Positions 11,001 through 19,700 of a stretch of 64,000 nucleotides of DNA are shown here, piece by piece. This DNA comes from Caecitellus pseudoparvulus (lineage: Eukaryota; Bigyra: Bicosoecida), in contig CBFFRQ010000057.1 in the NCBI GenBank assembly GCA_965644315.1, forward strand, positions 124,001 to 188,000, given 5' to 3'. Position numbers and translations under genes: made by a program. Every line of letters begins with the position of its first letter. The stretch's first letter is position 1. The notes under the pieces are model-generated. The model saw only the letters and a list, made by a program, of their open reading frames with translations, was not told where the DNA came from and made no database searches.

Positions 11001-13406
11001 CCGTGCGGCACCCTGGGACGCCCCCCCTCCGCCGCCCTCCACGGCGAACTCCTTCAAGCAGGCGGCGGCGTCGGCCCACAGGCCTGCCAGAGCATCCCAC
11101 AGCGCGGGCGTGTAGCGCAGACCTGGGTTGCTCCGCTCAAAGGCGCCGTGCTGCTCCGCTCGCACGTCCCAGGCTGTGGGCGGCGGCGGCGGCGTGCGCA
11201 CTCGCCCGATGACCTCCTCCAGGATCTCAGCCACGGCGTGGCGCGCAGCGCCCTCCTCCACGCGCTGCGCCACCGCCTCCCGCCCCGGCCCATCCTCGTC
11301 TGGCGCCGTGGCCACTCCCCGCAGGGCGATGCGCAGGGTGGCGCCGGCGTTGGCTGCAGGGACTGTGGTCAGCTCCCAGGTCTCCCGGAACACGCCTGGA
11401 GTTCTGCTTGCGAAGGCGAACGTCGCCAGGCCCTGTGCGCCCGGCGCCAGGGACCCCCGCAGCTGGGCACAGGCGAAGACGGATTCGGGTGTGCTGCCGG
11501 GGACATCAGGCTCTTCTGCGTCTGGCGCCGCATCCCCCGGCAGGGCCAGGGCGGCGTCCAGGCCACGCGTCGTGCCCCGGTCCACCCGGCGCCAGGTGAA
11601 GTACAGGGCCGTCGTGCCGACATTCGTGAGGGTGAGTGCCGCCAGCGCCTGTGTGGCAGCGCCGCCCATGCCCGCGAAGGTGCCGGGTGCATGGGACGAC
11701 GGCAGGGCGCCCGTGGCCTGCAGCGTCTCTGCGCCGAGGCCTGCCCGTCCAGGGGCGACGGAGGCCCAGGCGGCGCCCACGGCGCCCACGCCTGGCGTGA
11801 AGGTGGCGGAGAGTGGCGCCACTGTGCCGCCCAGCACGCCCACGCCGCCAGCGGGCAGCTGCAGGGCAGCCGGCGTCGCTGCCGTCACGTCTGCACCCGC
11901 CTCACACTCCAGGACCACCCGTGGCCAGCCCCTGGCCGCCGCCAGGGCGCCGCCACCCAACGCGCCGCTTGCAGCAAGGTCCGTGGAGGTGCCCAGCGGA
12001 ACATGGGCCAACGCACCGCCCGCTTCCGGACCCCATGGGCCCATGGCCGCGCCCGGCTCACCTGGCAGGGTGGCGGCGTCCGCTGCCACCGCGATGTGCA
12101 AGAAGGGTCCCAAGAGGGGGGCGGCATCCCCCCCCTCCTCCTCCTCCTTCTCCTCCTCCGCAACACCCTCGCCGCCGCGCTCAGACCCATCCGCCCTCAG
12201 ACCCCCCCCACCCTGGGCAGACTGCGCCCGGGGCGGCGGACTGGGGCTCGCACTGCGACTTGCGCTGTGCGACCGGGGCGCCGTCGCCGCCAGGCCCTGC
12301 CCTCGCCCCCGCGCAGCCCACTCAAACAGCGGCACCCCCACTGCCGTCAGGGCATCCCCCGCCTCAGCTGCCAGCTCATGCGGCTTCACCTTGGCGATGT
12401 TGCGGGCCAGGGTGGCACGCTTCGTGGCCAGGGCGTCGGGGCGCCGCCGCCCGCCCCCCGCGTCCGGCGCCACGGACAGGGAGGAGGAGGAGGGCGGTGC
12501 CCTGGCCGGCATCGTCCCCGTGTGGGCCAGGGTGAGGGCGGCCCCCGCCAGGGCCGCATCCGCTGCCGTGGCGGCGCGCTCAGCCGCCAAGGCCTCGTCA
12601 GGCTCCACCAGCGCTGCAGCCATGGCTGCGCGCGCAGCGGAGTGGGCAGCGGCGGCGGCACCTGGTCGGCGCACACTCTCTGCGATGGGGCGGGCGTCCT
12701 CTTTGATCGGCACGTACAGCCCAGAGAAGACGGAGCCCACCTGGATGTACCGCGTGCCGCCGCCCCGCAGGTTCATCTGCCAGCCCTCAGCACCGTGCCG
12801 CTCGTCCTTGGGCGTCGCCTTCTCCAGCAGGTCCACCTCCTCCACCCGGCCCCGGAACTGCTCCGCGTGGGCGACGACGGAGGCAGTCGGGTCCCGCCGC
12901 GTGACAGCCGCCACCCGTGCCTGCTGCTTGGCCCAGGCGGCCTGCTGCGCCTCCCATCGCGCCCTCACCCGCGCCTCCCGTGTGGAGGCCAGGGCCTCGT
13001 GCAGCTGGGCGGTGGGCACGCGGGCGGCGCTGGCGGCAGAGGTGGCCCGGGCGGCGGCGCGTGACTGGCGCAGGGCGGAGTGGGCGGCACGCTCCCGGTC
13101 GCTGCCGTGGCCAGAAGAGGAGGGCGCCGTCGCGCCCCGCACCACGCCTCCTGCTGAGCTGAGGGGCGGCAGAGACGTGCCAGCCGCCTTGCCCTCGCTG
13201 GCGCCACGGTAGGTTGGCGTCTCTGCGCCAGCTCGCTGGAAGCCAGCCACGGCAGTGTGGCGCACTGCAGAACCCTCTGGCACATCTTCAGGGTACGCAT
13301 CGTCCAACAGTAGCTCTCGTGTGTTTGCAGTGCTCGTCGGCCTGCTGCCGTCGCGCTGTGCAGGAGCAGGGGAGGGCAGCGGTGTGCACGAGCTGCGATG
13401 TGTCAT
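5037..13406 (-). CDS. MYCBPAP: giant MYCBPAP/FAP147-like axonemal protein fused to a degenerate phosphoglycerate-kinase domain
   Basis: One uninterrupted frame of 2789 residues. The N-terminal half resembles MYCBPAP: a conserved patch near residues 200-240, then an ASH/MSP-like beta-domain at about 590-710 (TLTNVGTTALYFTWRR, later GVFRETWEL and LRIALRGVA). MYCBPAP (Chlamydomonas FAP147) belongs to the ciliary central apparatus. The C-terminal half, about 1490-2785, matches PGK blocks in order: VVVLRADLDVA (for RVDFNVP), FLLENVLGF, VAVLGGGAALL, ELGPRSRESLEEAL, VGPCGACEVE and a final segment ending PPGVAALDTVPG. The domain is roughly three times normal PGK length because of insertions, one of which (about 1965-2050) looks like a SAM domain. 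Catalytic residues are mostly replaced. The first ATG (13406) is taken as the start. An ATG at 13415 in another frame could mark an unrecognised 5' exon. It converges on the HtrA gene with 54 bp between them. Confidence 0.75.
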   Translation of the reverse strand: MTHRSSCTPLPSPAPAQRDGSRPTSTANTRELLLDDAYPEDVPEGSAVRHTAVAGFQRAGAETPTYRGASEGKAAGTSLPPLSSAGGVVRGATAPSSSGHGSDRERAAHSALRQSRAAARATSAASAARVPTAQLHEALASTREARVRARWEAQQAAWAKQQARVAAVTRRDPTASVVAHAEQFRGRVEEVDLLEKATPKDERHGAEGWQMNLRGGGTRYIQVGSVFSGLYVPIKEDARPIAESVRRPGAAAAAHSAARAAMAAALVEPDEALAAERAATAADAALAGAALTLAHTGTMPARAPPSSSSLSVAPDAGGGRRRPDALATKRATLARNIAKVKPHELAAEAGDALTAVGVPLFEWAARGRGQGLAATAPRSHSASRSASPSPPPRAQSAQGGGGLRADGSERGGEGVAEEEKEEEEGGDAAPLLGPFLHIAVAADAATLPGEPGAAMGPWGPEAGGALAHVPLGTSTDLAASGALGGGALAAARGWPRVVLECEAGADVTAATPAALQLPAGGVGVLGGTVAPLSATFTPGVGAVGAAWASVAPGRAGLGAETLQATGALPSSHAPGTFAGMGGAATQALAALTLTNVGTTALYFTWRRVDRGTTRGLDAALALPGDAAPDAEEPDVPGSTPESVFACAQLRGSLAPGAQGLATFAFASRTPGVFRETWELTTVPAANAGATLRIALRGVATAPDEDGPGREAVAQRVEEGAARHAVAEILEEVIGRVRTPPPPPTAWDVRAEQHGAFERSNPGLRYTPALWDALAGLWADAAACLKEFAVEGGGGGASQGAARRLPLPAAEDEGVGGEGAPGPKLSPLTAFAASPFTPTPPPGLSMAVPEWDGSVASIARAVARLDTETLVAPPLQAPPTPPSLEEALGSAAAASPKSLTRKGSRKSTKSSGRSPRGSRGGKGGAAEEPVAPPPPPPLADQVAVLQAWLRRRLAACVVAGRQRDLRASPLWPVARALVCALAEAVPLVAGGARDAEGEALRPECDVPLELGVHDALIAHVHGPRGLWAKRHAAKRGCSGEDREARRKARRKARRDHKRVGLPVPAGADEDSDSSSSSEWDSDEGPAGLVLDASGTRWAPSGGGVGGGPGGDDDGEEEEDEELEWEAACDEAWRAAADTHAATAPGTGFHLRPVSPPAAPSGSKGKKGSASPKAASSGGGAEEAGPPMLRAHPLPPSLPGLQPAVAAAAKGCVWADEALGRAAAAVAQAEAAGARLQAAAEATAAGGSGKGSGLKKKKSGAGGKASPRGRPGGDKGDAGAGAHGEGAEAAEAAEAAELAAPVGRRMVAALRPLVGEAAAQLGRAGAHLAAITADAGATPAPSPLPVPRAHGTVQGEVQAAPCRARSQVVSDAIPLLTAHALDVLTQCVRGGAAAGAAAAARLAPPLPDVTQAGDGSAPVAGEPAAAAASATAAAQPPSDPTLRLPEPQPSPAQAGEPALAPPARDALDGYDAVPPPRRPRAALAPRLGRVRSLLDLNTATSLRGKVVVLRADLDVAQEVLEAAVHHALATGLPAAPAAPQDTAADEQHLPSSAASVDSAGSRASRASRGSRLSAAAGAAATGQAKVKAFGLPAVVAASSKVATALASLRYLIAARAAAVVLVSSAGVVRLPLPGTASPAQPGAGATPPAVPAHDTAHLCVGTSFAPPGLAPPPRGLNGLPIIWRKPVALPPPTPTAQEVLAVARRLAHPSACRPPTAHVWDTPTCAALLSDPGAFKGQRTAAARAAALAGSFGAWEELPAALAAHLARSLPLLPGVDAGPAAPTPPLLSLRPVARALGDLLGREVVFLPAQSEEGQGGAPTAAATLAAAQAAVADGAAEAAQELRRREEEDEQAAGAPGAGQTTVSAPGASEAARSVRSTGSGGSLGGGGGAAVTAPLGSAVTAALKTAAGLAKARGEPASPTRVFLLENVLGFAPQEELGQVAVAAVTGQRADLPHASGLRVCDECDVREWDATQVTHWVLGQGGRTAHGGGLRALALAWAEHGVTGADLLRLGSAAGEAAVATVAERAQDVARRLEQIAEADTAAAQNTIALRQGREGPADLPALSGAAAVEAKEAEEEGSSGKEADGGSGKEAEGGASDDVSTPASASGSELPPLGGEEALRLLPPGEAAALLASAVQAELHSRWGVSAADAAALTCALARLRLRAEAEAEWRAVEAAVAGEEEAVPTARRRALARVVAFRSALSALGDVVVLDSLTTAHADTATVTAIKPRPDRQTLPALDPAASPSTEVRALAARGDLATAHRTKAVVDRGASRSGQRVQRSGAIVAGLPLSLDLALASILFAPRRGPPVHTPEAAERANSAAEAHATALAAGLPVGMRFARLGGAGPSPAHAAQPPAALLPTATPSAATPYSSALVSGAVAPRLLDTALPLAPLGPWVAQADMGGRLGPLASLRPCERAFAPRPIVAVLGGGAALLTRASQLLAAVQWADKVVLTGLLGAAWVAHIRGVDTGATPTLSPEWHAAGPILRRAAAAARAAGLPILAPTDALVSSSLPPTPLRSRGPDAEDSDDEEEEEDDIDPEEWDSDDEAELADAVAAAAAAGQSLAAARAAATPAPPTSVDTSAAQSGVAVEVEFHGSITERSLLGAPALPSTTAALLAAAASGEDSDTWTAAQASAGAETSSGDGTGAWGLQAGEVCLELGPRSRESLEEALASAGTAVMVGPCGACEVEDLAGATREALEGLAGVAGRGGLSVVAGASLAAWAKAWDLASGQSWIMPAGAATAQILQGRLPPGVAALDTVPGTLRPPLAALQAARQRQCAEQ

Positions 13407-14032
13407 CGCTCATCGAGGCGGCCATGGAGGTGCAGGCGGCGCCAGCGACAGAGCCCCTCGTGCGCGGAGGCTGGAACCTTGGCACACTGACCGTGGCATC
13501 TACACGTGCCACTCACAGATGCCCCCCGCACTCGGTGCTCTGCCGTCATGCGAGACCCCGGACGCACGACATCCCCCTCGGCCAGCGGCCGTGCCAGCAA
13601 CACCGTCCTGCGGCTTCCCTCGGCACTTGACAGTGCTCCACTCCGCACAGCCGGCACGCCCCTTCCTACGTCTGCCCCAGTTTCAACTTTTCTGGGCGCG
13701 TGGCGCGCTCGTTGACTGGCTTGGCTCATGGTGCAGCGGCTGCGGAAATTGCACCACCCACACGCAGCAACAGCTCTGCTATAACGGCCACAGAGCGACG
13801 TCTGCGTGACACCTGGGATGCCAGATGTCTGAATGTTGGTGGAGTTGTTTTGCCAGCTACATTGCGTTGCGCCAGGAGCGGTGCGCCCAGGCCACGCGCT
13901 GGCTCCGCTGGCTCGACCCTCGTCGACGCTGGTCTGCCCACCGCGGCGCGCTCGCTTCATACACACCCCTGCCTTGCCCGTGCACAGCACGTGTACCTCA
14001 TTCTGGCATCTGCATACCCTCTCCTCGCCTGC
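13407..14032. other. 626-bp intergenic region between two minus-strand genes
   Basis: It lies upstream of the MYCBPAP-PGK gene and downstream of CFAP144, so it should hold the CFAP144 3' flank and the MYCBPAP promoter or 5' UTR. A 195-residue minus-strand frame crosses it, but it is Arg/Ser-rich, matches no family I know and runs into the downstream gene in a different frame. No RNA gene or repeat was seen. Confidence 0.5.
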
Positions 14033-14640
14033 TCACCGAGCAGACTTGGCGCCGCCCGTTCGCAGGCTTCCCGACCGCTCCTTGTGCAATGCCGTGTGCT
14101 TCAGCCGAAAGTACTCCCCCGCAAAGCGCGTCTCGGCGCAGCTTTTCTTCGGCTTCACAGCCTCGGCGTACTCCCCTGCCTCCTTGTACCACCAGCCGTA
14201 CTCTTGCGTGGCGGTGCGGGGGAGGCCAGATACGGCGTTCTCCTTCTTGTCCTGGGGCAGCTTCGAGTGCTCAGCCATGGCATCCTCCATCTCCCGAAAA
14301 TTCGCGATGTCAGCATCTGTCACTTCTGGCTCGTGTCCAATCTTCCGTGTGACCAGTTGCACTGTGGAAGGCACAAAGACCAGGGGCGCATGTGCTCGCG
14401 TGCAGGCTCGCTCGCACACCCAGTCGCGCCCACTCACGCCGGTACGGGTTCAGCTGAAATCGGTTCTGGGCCTGGGGGATGCGGAGCTCTCGTTTAACTG
14501 ACTCTTGCAAAATGCGCTGCTTGGCAACTGCGCAAGCGATCATGCGAACGAGTGCTGAGTGTGGCGTTTTCGCGTCGCGGCGACGCGCCACAGCTATGCA
14601 TACCTTCATCGAAAGCAGAAGACTGGAAGGCTCCTGCCAT
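14033..14640 (-). CDS. CFAP144: CFAP144 (FAM183) microtubule-associated ciliary protein
   Basis: Three exons read on the minus strand: 14640-14604, 14527-14438 and 14361-14033, giving 151 residues. The introns (donors GTATGC and GTGAGT; 76 bp each) keep frame exactly. The start is MAGAFQSSAFDE. Splicing yields NRFQLNPYRLQLVTRK, matching the FAM183 block 'NPYRKVQVLTRK', and TATQEYGWWY matches the family 'QEIGWDSE' region. Family members are about 135 residues and sit on doublet microtubules of motile cilia (Chlamydomonas FAP144). The N-terminal extension and C-terminal tail are small. It is divergent from the Dpy-30 gene, with 532 bp between starts. The assignment rests on remembered family blocks and is probable rather than certain. 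Confidence 0.72.
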
Positions 14641-15172
14641 AGTTCAAGATGATTCTACGTGCGAGGAATGCGAAACAACTTCTTCTGCCCCACTATAGCT
14701 TGATTTCTCGCCTCCAAGCTCAAGGCCAAGGCCTACAGGCTTGTGTCAGGCGCGCAGCGACTTGGTTGCGCAAGTCCGAGGGTGCAGGCCTCCGCAAACG
14801 AAAGCGAAGCAGCGTGTGGAGTTTCTGGACCAGTGGGGGGCGTCGAGCTGCTCTTTGTCGTGTTGATGGGTAAAAGTGTTGTGTAGAAAGGTCGAAAACT
14901 TCGATGCTAAACTGAAAGGCTTTTCTCGAGGACGCTTTCTCATCCCATGGCCAGGAGTTTGGTACACATGTACGACTTGCTTAGAATTCAAAGTGAGTCG
15001 CGTACCTTCACATCTCTCACCAAACGCGTAGAAATCATCCTGCCCTTCAGCCAATCTTCGTCTTCAGGAGTCCCTTTGTGGCGCTGTTGACGGTTGGCGC
15101 GCCACGTGAAACGCCACTCCTCACTGCAGCTTTTGAAGAGTCGGCGCTTGGGACACAGCAGCCGATACCAAG
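14641..15172. promoter_or_regulatory. 532-bp divergent intergenic region (CFAP144 / Dpy-30 gene)
   Basis: The starts of two divergently transcribed, probably ciliary genes flank it, so a shared bidirectional promoter is inferred. It is visibly richer in A and T than the flanking genes, especially around 14640-14700 and 14860-15010. Short frames inside show no family signature. No defined motif could be assigned by eye. Confidence 0.4.
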
Positions 15173-16681
15173 ATGGCAGAAGCAAGCTCTGAAGTTAAGG
15201 AGGCCCAGCGTCTCCCTGAAGGTGAGTGGGTAGGGCAGTGCCGCTCTGCAGGTCTGATCGTTGCAGCGTGACGTGGGAGTCATTGCGCGAAACTCCGTCC
15301 TGCAGGCACCTCCGAGGGGGACTCCCAGCAAAGCCCAGCCCAAGGCCCAAGTGCCGATGATACTGCGTCATCCAAGACGGCGCCTCCCGAGCCGGTGCCC
15401 GCTCCCGATTCTCAAGCAGACAGCGGAGGCGCGAATGTTTCGGAGCCGCAAGGGGATCAACCAGCAGACGACAAGCCCGCCAAGACTGCAGAGGACAAGC
15501 CCACCGAGGCTGCAGAGGGCAAGCCCGCCGAGACTGCAGATGACAAGCCCGCCGAGGCTGCAGAGGGCAAGCCCGCCGAGGCTGCAGATGACAAGCCCGC
15601 CGAGGCTGCAGAGGGCAAGCCCGCCGAGGCTGCAGAGGGCAAGCCCGCCGAGACTGCAGATTGCAAGCCCGCCGAGACTGCAGAGGGCAAGCCCGCCGAG
15701 GCTGCAGAGGGCAAGCCCGCCGAGGCTGCAGATGGCAAGCCCGCCGAGACTGCAGATTGCAAGCCCGCCGAGGCTGCAGAGGGCAAGCCCGCCGAGGCTG
15801 CAGAGGGCAAGCCCGCCGAGGCTGCAGAGGACAAGCCCGCCGAGGCTGCAGAGGACAAGCCCGCCGAGGCTGCAGAGGACAAGCCCGCCGAGGCTGCAGA
15901 TGACAAGCCCGCCGAGGCTGCAGAGGACAAGCCCGCCGAGGCTGCAGAGGGCAAGCCCGCCGAGGCTGCAGAGGGCAAGCCCGCCGAGGCTGCAGAGGAC
16001 AAGCCCGCCGAGGCTGCAGAGGGCAAGCCCGCCGAGGCTGCAGAGGGCAAGCCCGCCGAGGCTGCAGAGGGCAAGCCCGCCGAGGCTGCAGAGGGCAAGC
16101 CCGCCGAGGCTGCAGAGGGCAAGCCCGCCGAGGCTGCAGAGGGCAAGCCCGCCGAGGCTGCAGAGGGCAAGCCCGCCGAGGCTGCAGAGGGCAAGCCCGC
16201 CGAGGCTGCAGAGGGCAAGGAGGAGTCCAAAGAACGGGACGATGGCGAAAAAGTCGCGACGCAGCCTGAGGAGGCCAGTGCTGACGTTGCGTCTGTTGAC
16301 GCTGTTGGGGGGGATGATGCCCGCGGCATGCAGGCCATGGAGGGCAAGGCGTCAGAGGAGAGCAAAGCAAGCGACGAGCGCGAGGAAGCTGGGGGCAAGG
16401 CTGTCGCTCTCGGGGGATCTTCGGAGGGGAAGCAGAGCGAGGTGGAGGGCGAAGGGAAGGAGCAAGGCGTGGTGGAAGTGCCATCCACATCAGCCCAGAC
16501 TGGAGGCGCCCCAGAGGCAGAGCCGTTTGCGACCCCAGACGAAGTGCAGGCGTACCTGAACACGACAGTCGTGCCTGCCCTGCAAGACGCGCTTGTGGAG
16601 ATGGCCAAGGCGCGGCCAAAGCAGCCACTGCTTTGGCTGTCCCAGGCGTTGAAGCGGAAAGCCCTGGAGCACGCTGCATGA
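15173..16681 (+). CDS. Dpy-30-motif protein with 31 Lys-Pro-Ala-Glu octapeptide repeats
   Basis: Two exons, 15173-15221 and 15306-16681 (intron donor GTGAGT, acceptor CTGCAG), encode 474 residues. After an acidic Ser/Gln/Pro-rich start come 31 tandem octapeptides of the type DKPAEAAE/GKPAEAAE, then an acidic charged linker. The last 50 residues form a Dpy-30 motif (VQAYLNTTVVPALQDAL, then EMAKARPKQPLLWLSQAL). Dpy-30 motifs are dimerising helix pairs that dock amphipathic helices, as in radial-spoke protein RSP2, DYDC proteins, AKAP-binding proteins and the COMPASS subunit DPY30. The neighbouring CFAP144 and MYCBPAP genes make a ciliary docking role attractive, but this is inference. The repeat should be an extended, highly charged spacer that holds the dimer away from whatever the N-terminus binds. 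Confidence 0.8.
15470..16213 (+). repeat. 24-bp coding minisatellite, 31 copies
   Basis: Thirty-one contiguous copies of a 24-bp unit (GAC/GGC AAG CCC GCC GAG GCT GCA GAG) encode KPAEAAE plus D, G or C. The last eight copies (16022-16213) encode identical octapeptides, while the first 12 vary at the Ala/Thr, Glu/Asp and Gly/Asp/Cys positions, suggesting recent expansion at the 3' end. The unit contains no stop codon in any of the six frames. Confidence 0.97.
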
Positions 16682-16740
16682 GCAGGGTGCGTGCGCACGG
16701 CAGCGGTGCATTGGGGACAGGGAAACGAGGCTGGCCTGCA

Positions 16741-19700
16741 TCAGGCAGCGTGGTAGGGCGGCAAGGACAGCTCTACAACATTCTGCCCCGCGAAGGAGAC
16801 CTCCCACAGCGGCGCAACGTACAAGTGCAGCAGCAATGCAAGGCGCTCAGTGTCGTCCCTGAGGTTCAGAGCCGGGGCAGCAGTGGGACCCAGCAGGGCA
16901 CCCGAGGCCCTCGGCGCGGTCCCTTCTGCAGTAAGGCTGGTGGTGGGGATGCTGCCTGCTTGCAGGGGGATGCCCTGGGCATCCCGCTCGCCCGCCACCA
17001 CCGCCTGCGCCGCGCGGCGCGCCCGAGGGGACAGGCTGGCCATGATGCGGCGAGAGGGCGGCGACAGGTGCTGGAAGAAGTCCTCACGCTCCTGGGAGGA
17101 GGGGGTGCTGGGCCCACCCTCCTCCTCGAGAGAGGTGTCTCGGAACCGCAGGTTGCGGGACACTGGCGCAGGCTGCAAGGACGGGGCCTTCTTGGAGGGC
17201 GACAGCGGAGACGTGGCCTCCGGCTTGCCCCACGTCGCATGCACCTGCTGCAGGCCATCTGCAAACTGCGCGTCCTGCGCGTTCGCCGCGCCTGGCGCCG
17301 AGGGGGATCCCACGAGGGAGGCAGACAGCGCCGAGGCCGGCGTGTACTGGCCGTGCTGCAGAGCGTCCAACACGGCATTGCCGGGCAGCTGAGCGTCAAC
17401 GTCTGCGGAGCCATCCACCAGGTCTGCCCCAATCGCATGGGCAGCGGCCTCAGAGGGGTGTGACGGCAGCACCTGCTGCGAGCGTTGGCGCTGTGCCTCA
17501 GGCACGCCCATGGGCGTCATGGGCTCCGTCCCGTCCACTGCGCGCATGGCAGCGACGTGGTGCATGGGGACGCGGGCGGTGCGCCCGGCATCCTCGCCAA
17601 TGGTGGCCACCAAGCCGCCGCCATAGGAGCTGCGCAGGGTGGCCTGGGCAGGGGGGTCCACCACCACGTGCCCTGTCGCAGTGCGGCGCAGGCGTCCGGC
17701 AAACTGCCCCCGCGTGCGCGAGGCCTCCTGGCTGGCAGACAGGCCACTGGATGCTGTGCGGGCGCCGGGCTGTGCGCGCGCGCCTGGGGTGCCCACCAAG
17801 GACAGGGGGGTGCCTGGTGTACCCCCCACTCGTGGGGTGTACCGCTGCCCGTGCGGCAAGGTGCCTGCGTGGGTATGCAGGGGCACATTCACGGCAGCAA
17901 AGTCAGCCCCGTGCAGTCCCTCATGCACTGCGCCGGTGGAGGTCCAGCCAGCGGAGGGGGGTGCCACCCCCCCCATGGCTGTCGCTGCCTGTGCAAAGAT
18001 GGCAGCGATGCCGCCTGGCGAGGCGGGGTGTGGGCCCAGGGCAGCGTTGACCGCGGCGGGGTCGAACTTGGTCTGTGCCGCGTCAAAAAGGCAGTCGAGA
18101 AAGGCGGGGAACGTGATGTAGTACACCGTTTGCCGGGCACCCGCCTCAGAAAACAGCGTCGTCTCAGCCTGGCGCTGGGTGAAGAGCTCCACTGCCGCCG
18201 CGGCGGTGAAGGACCAGCCCAGCAACTTGGGGCAGTCGGCCACGAACAACAGCCACATGCGGCGGGAAAGGCCAAGCTCGCCCGTGGACGCGTCACGGAA
18301 CAGCCCCCGTGCATCCCTGGCGGCGTACAGCTGGTACAGCTGCAGCAGGTGCCGACGTGTGATGTGCACAGACTCGGCGGCATCGGGCAGCGCGCTGCCG
18401 TGGGCTGCTGCCACCCGCCCTGTGATGGTGGTGGCCAGCTGGCCGTCTTGCGCCACCACCTCCCGCGGCACCTGCACCTCCGCAGAGGCGAGGAGGGCCT
18501 CAGGGTGGGGGGGCGGCGGGGACAGGATGCCTTCGTCGCCCCCCGCCACGTCAGCATCAATGCCAGGCTCGGGCCGGGGCAGGTGGGCCCCGGTGGGGGG
18601 GGGTGCGCCGGACGGGGGAGGGGGGGGCGGCGCCTCCCCGCCGTCTGCCAGGGCACTGCCATCCCCTGGCCCCTGCTGCAAGGGAGGCACATCCAGAGAG
18701 GTGGGGATGTCGCCGCTGCGCATCGCTGATGCGGGGGCGAGGGGCGACAATGCCTCAGACCCACGCACCTGGCGCCAGGTGGACTTGAGGTACTCCAAGT
18801 ACTCCAACCGCCCTCGCAGGCGCGTGTCCAGGCCCGCCCGCACCACAGGCGAGGTGGCGTCGGCAATGCACTGCTGCAGGGCTCGGATGTCGTGCAGGAC
18901 GACTCGCAGCTCCCGCGCAAAACTGGCGTCGTTCATCCAGTCGTTGAAGGCATAGGGACTGCGGGGGGTGGGGGACGCCACGCCAGGGCTCTTGCCCGCG
19001 TGGAACTCAGCGTACCGTGCCCGGATGGCTTCCAGGTTGGCCAGGTGGCTGCGGTAGGCTGCGTCGTCGCCGGCGGCCCGGGCGGCGTCTGCTGCCACCA
19101 CTGCCCGTGCCAGCAGCTCAGCGAAGGCGTCTCGATCAGCAAGGACCTCGTCGGTGAGGACTGCCGCGGGGGGGCTGCGCGGAGAGGTGGGCCCATGCTC
19201 CGCCAGTGACGTCAGCGTCTCGCCGCCTGCCTGCGCCTGGTCGCTGGAGTCGTCTGCCACGCCCGTGAAGTCCATGCGCTTGGAGGTGCTGTCGGGGTGA
19301 GGGGTGGGCACGTGGCCGCCAGGCGCCCCCGCAGGCGTGAACTGGGGGGGGGTCCCCTCCTCCTGCCCCACCAGGGCGCCGCCCCGCACCGTCATGCCAG
19401 CCTTGGCGGCGCGGGACTTGGGGCTGTCTGGCGCAAAGCCAACGGAACGAGAGCCGCCCGCGCCCTCCTCCTCGTCATCGGAGGAGGGCGGGGCATCCTT
19501 GGGGAAGGGTGTCGCGACGTGCGCCGCGGCAGGCTTGCGGTGGGGGCCGCTGGCGGGCTCCCCACCCCGTTGGGACACCTCTGGACTGACGGGCACATCC
19601 AGCGCCACGGGGGGGCCTGGGCGGAAGGACACCCCCCCTGAGGAGGGGGGGGCATCGGCGCTGCCCTCCACTGCCCCAGGCATCGCTGTGTCGGCAGGCG

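Noticed and set aside
7279-11115. 1278-residue plus-strand frame inside the MYCBPAP-PGK gene
   Set aside because: Antisense shadow of a GC-rich coding exon; Ala/Ser/Arg composition only, no domain, and the minus strand has clear family blocks.
13403-13990. 195-residue minus-strand frame
   Set aside because: Arg/Ser-rich, overlaps the start of the MYCBPAP-PGK gene in another frame and shows no conserved pattern.
15195-16698. Minus-strand and alternate plus frames of 400-494 residues over the repeat array
   Set aside because: They exist because the 24-bp unit lacks stops in every frame; only the frame ending in the Dpy-30 motif has a recognisable domain.
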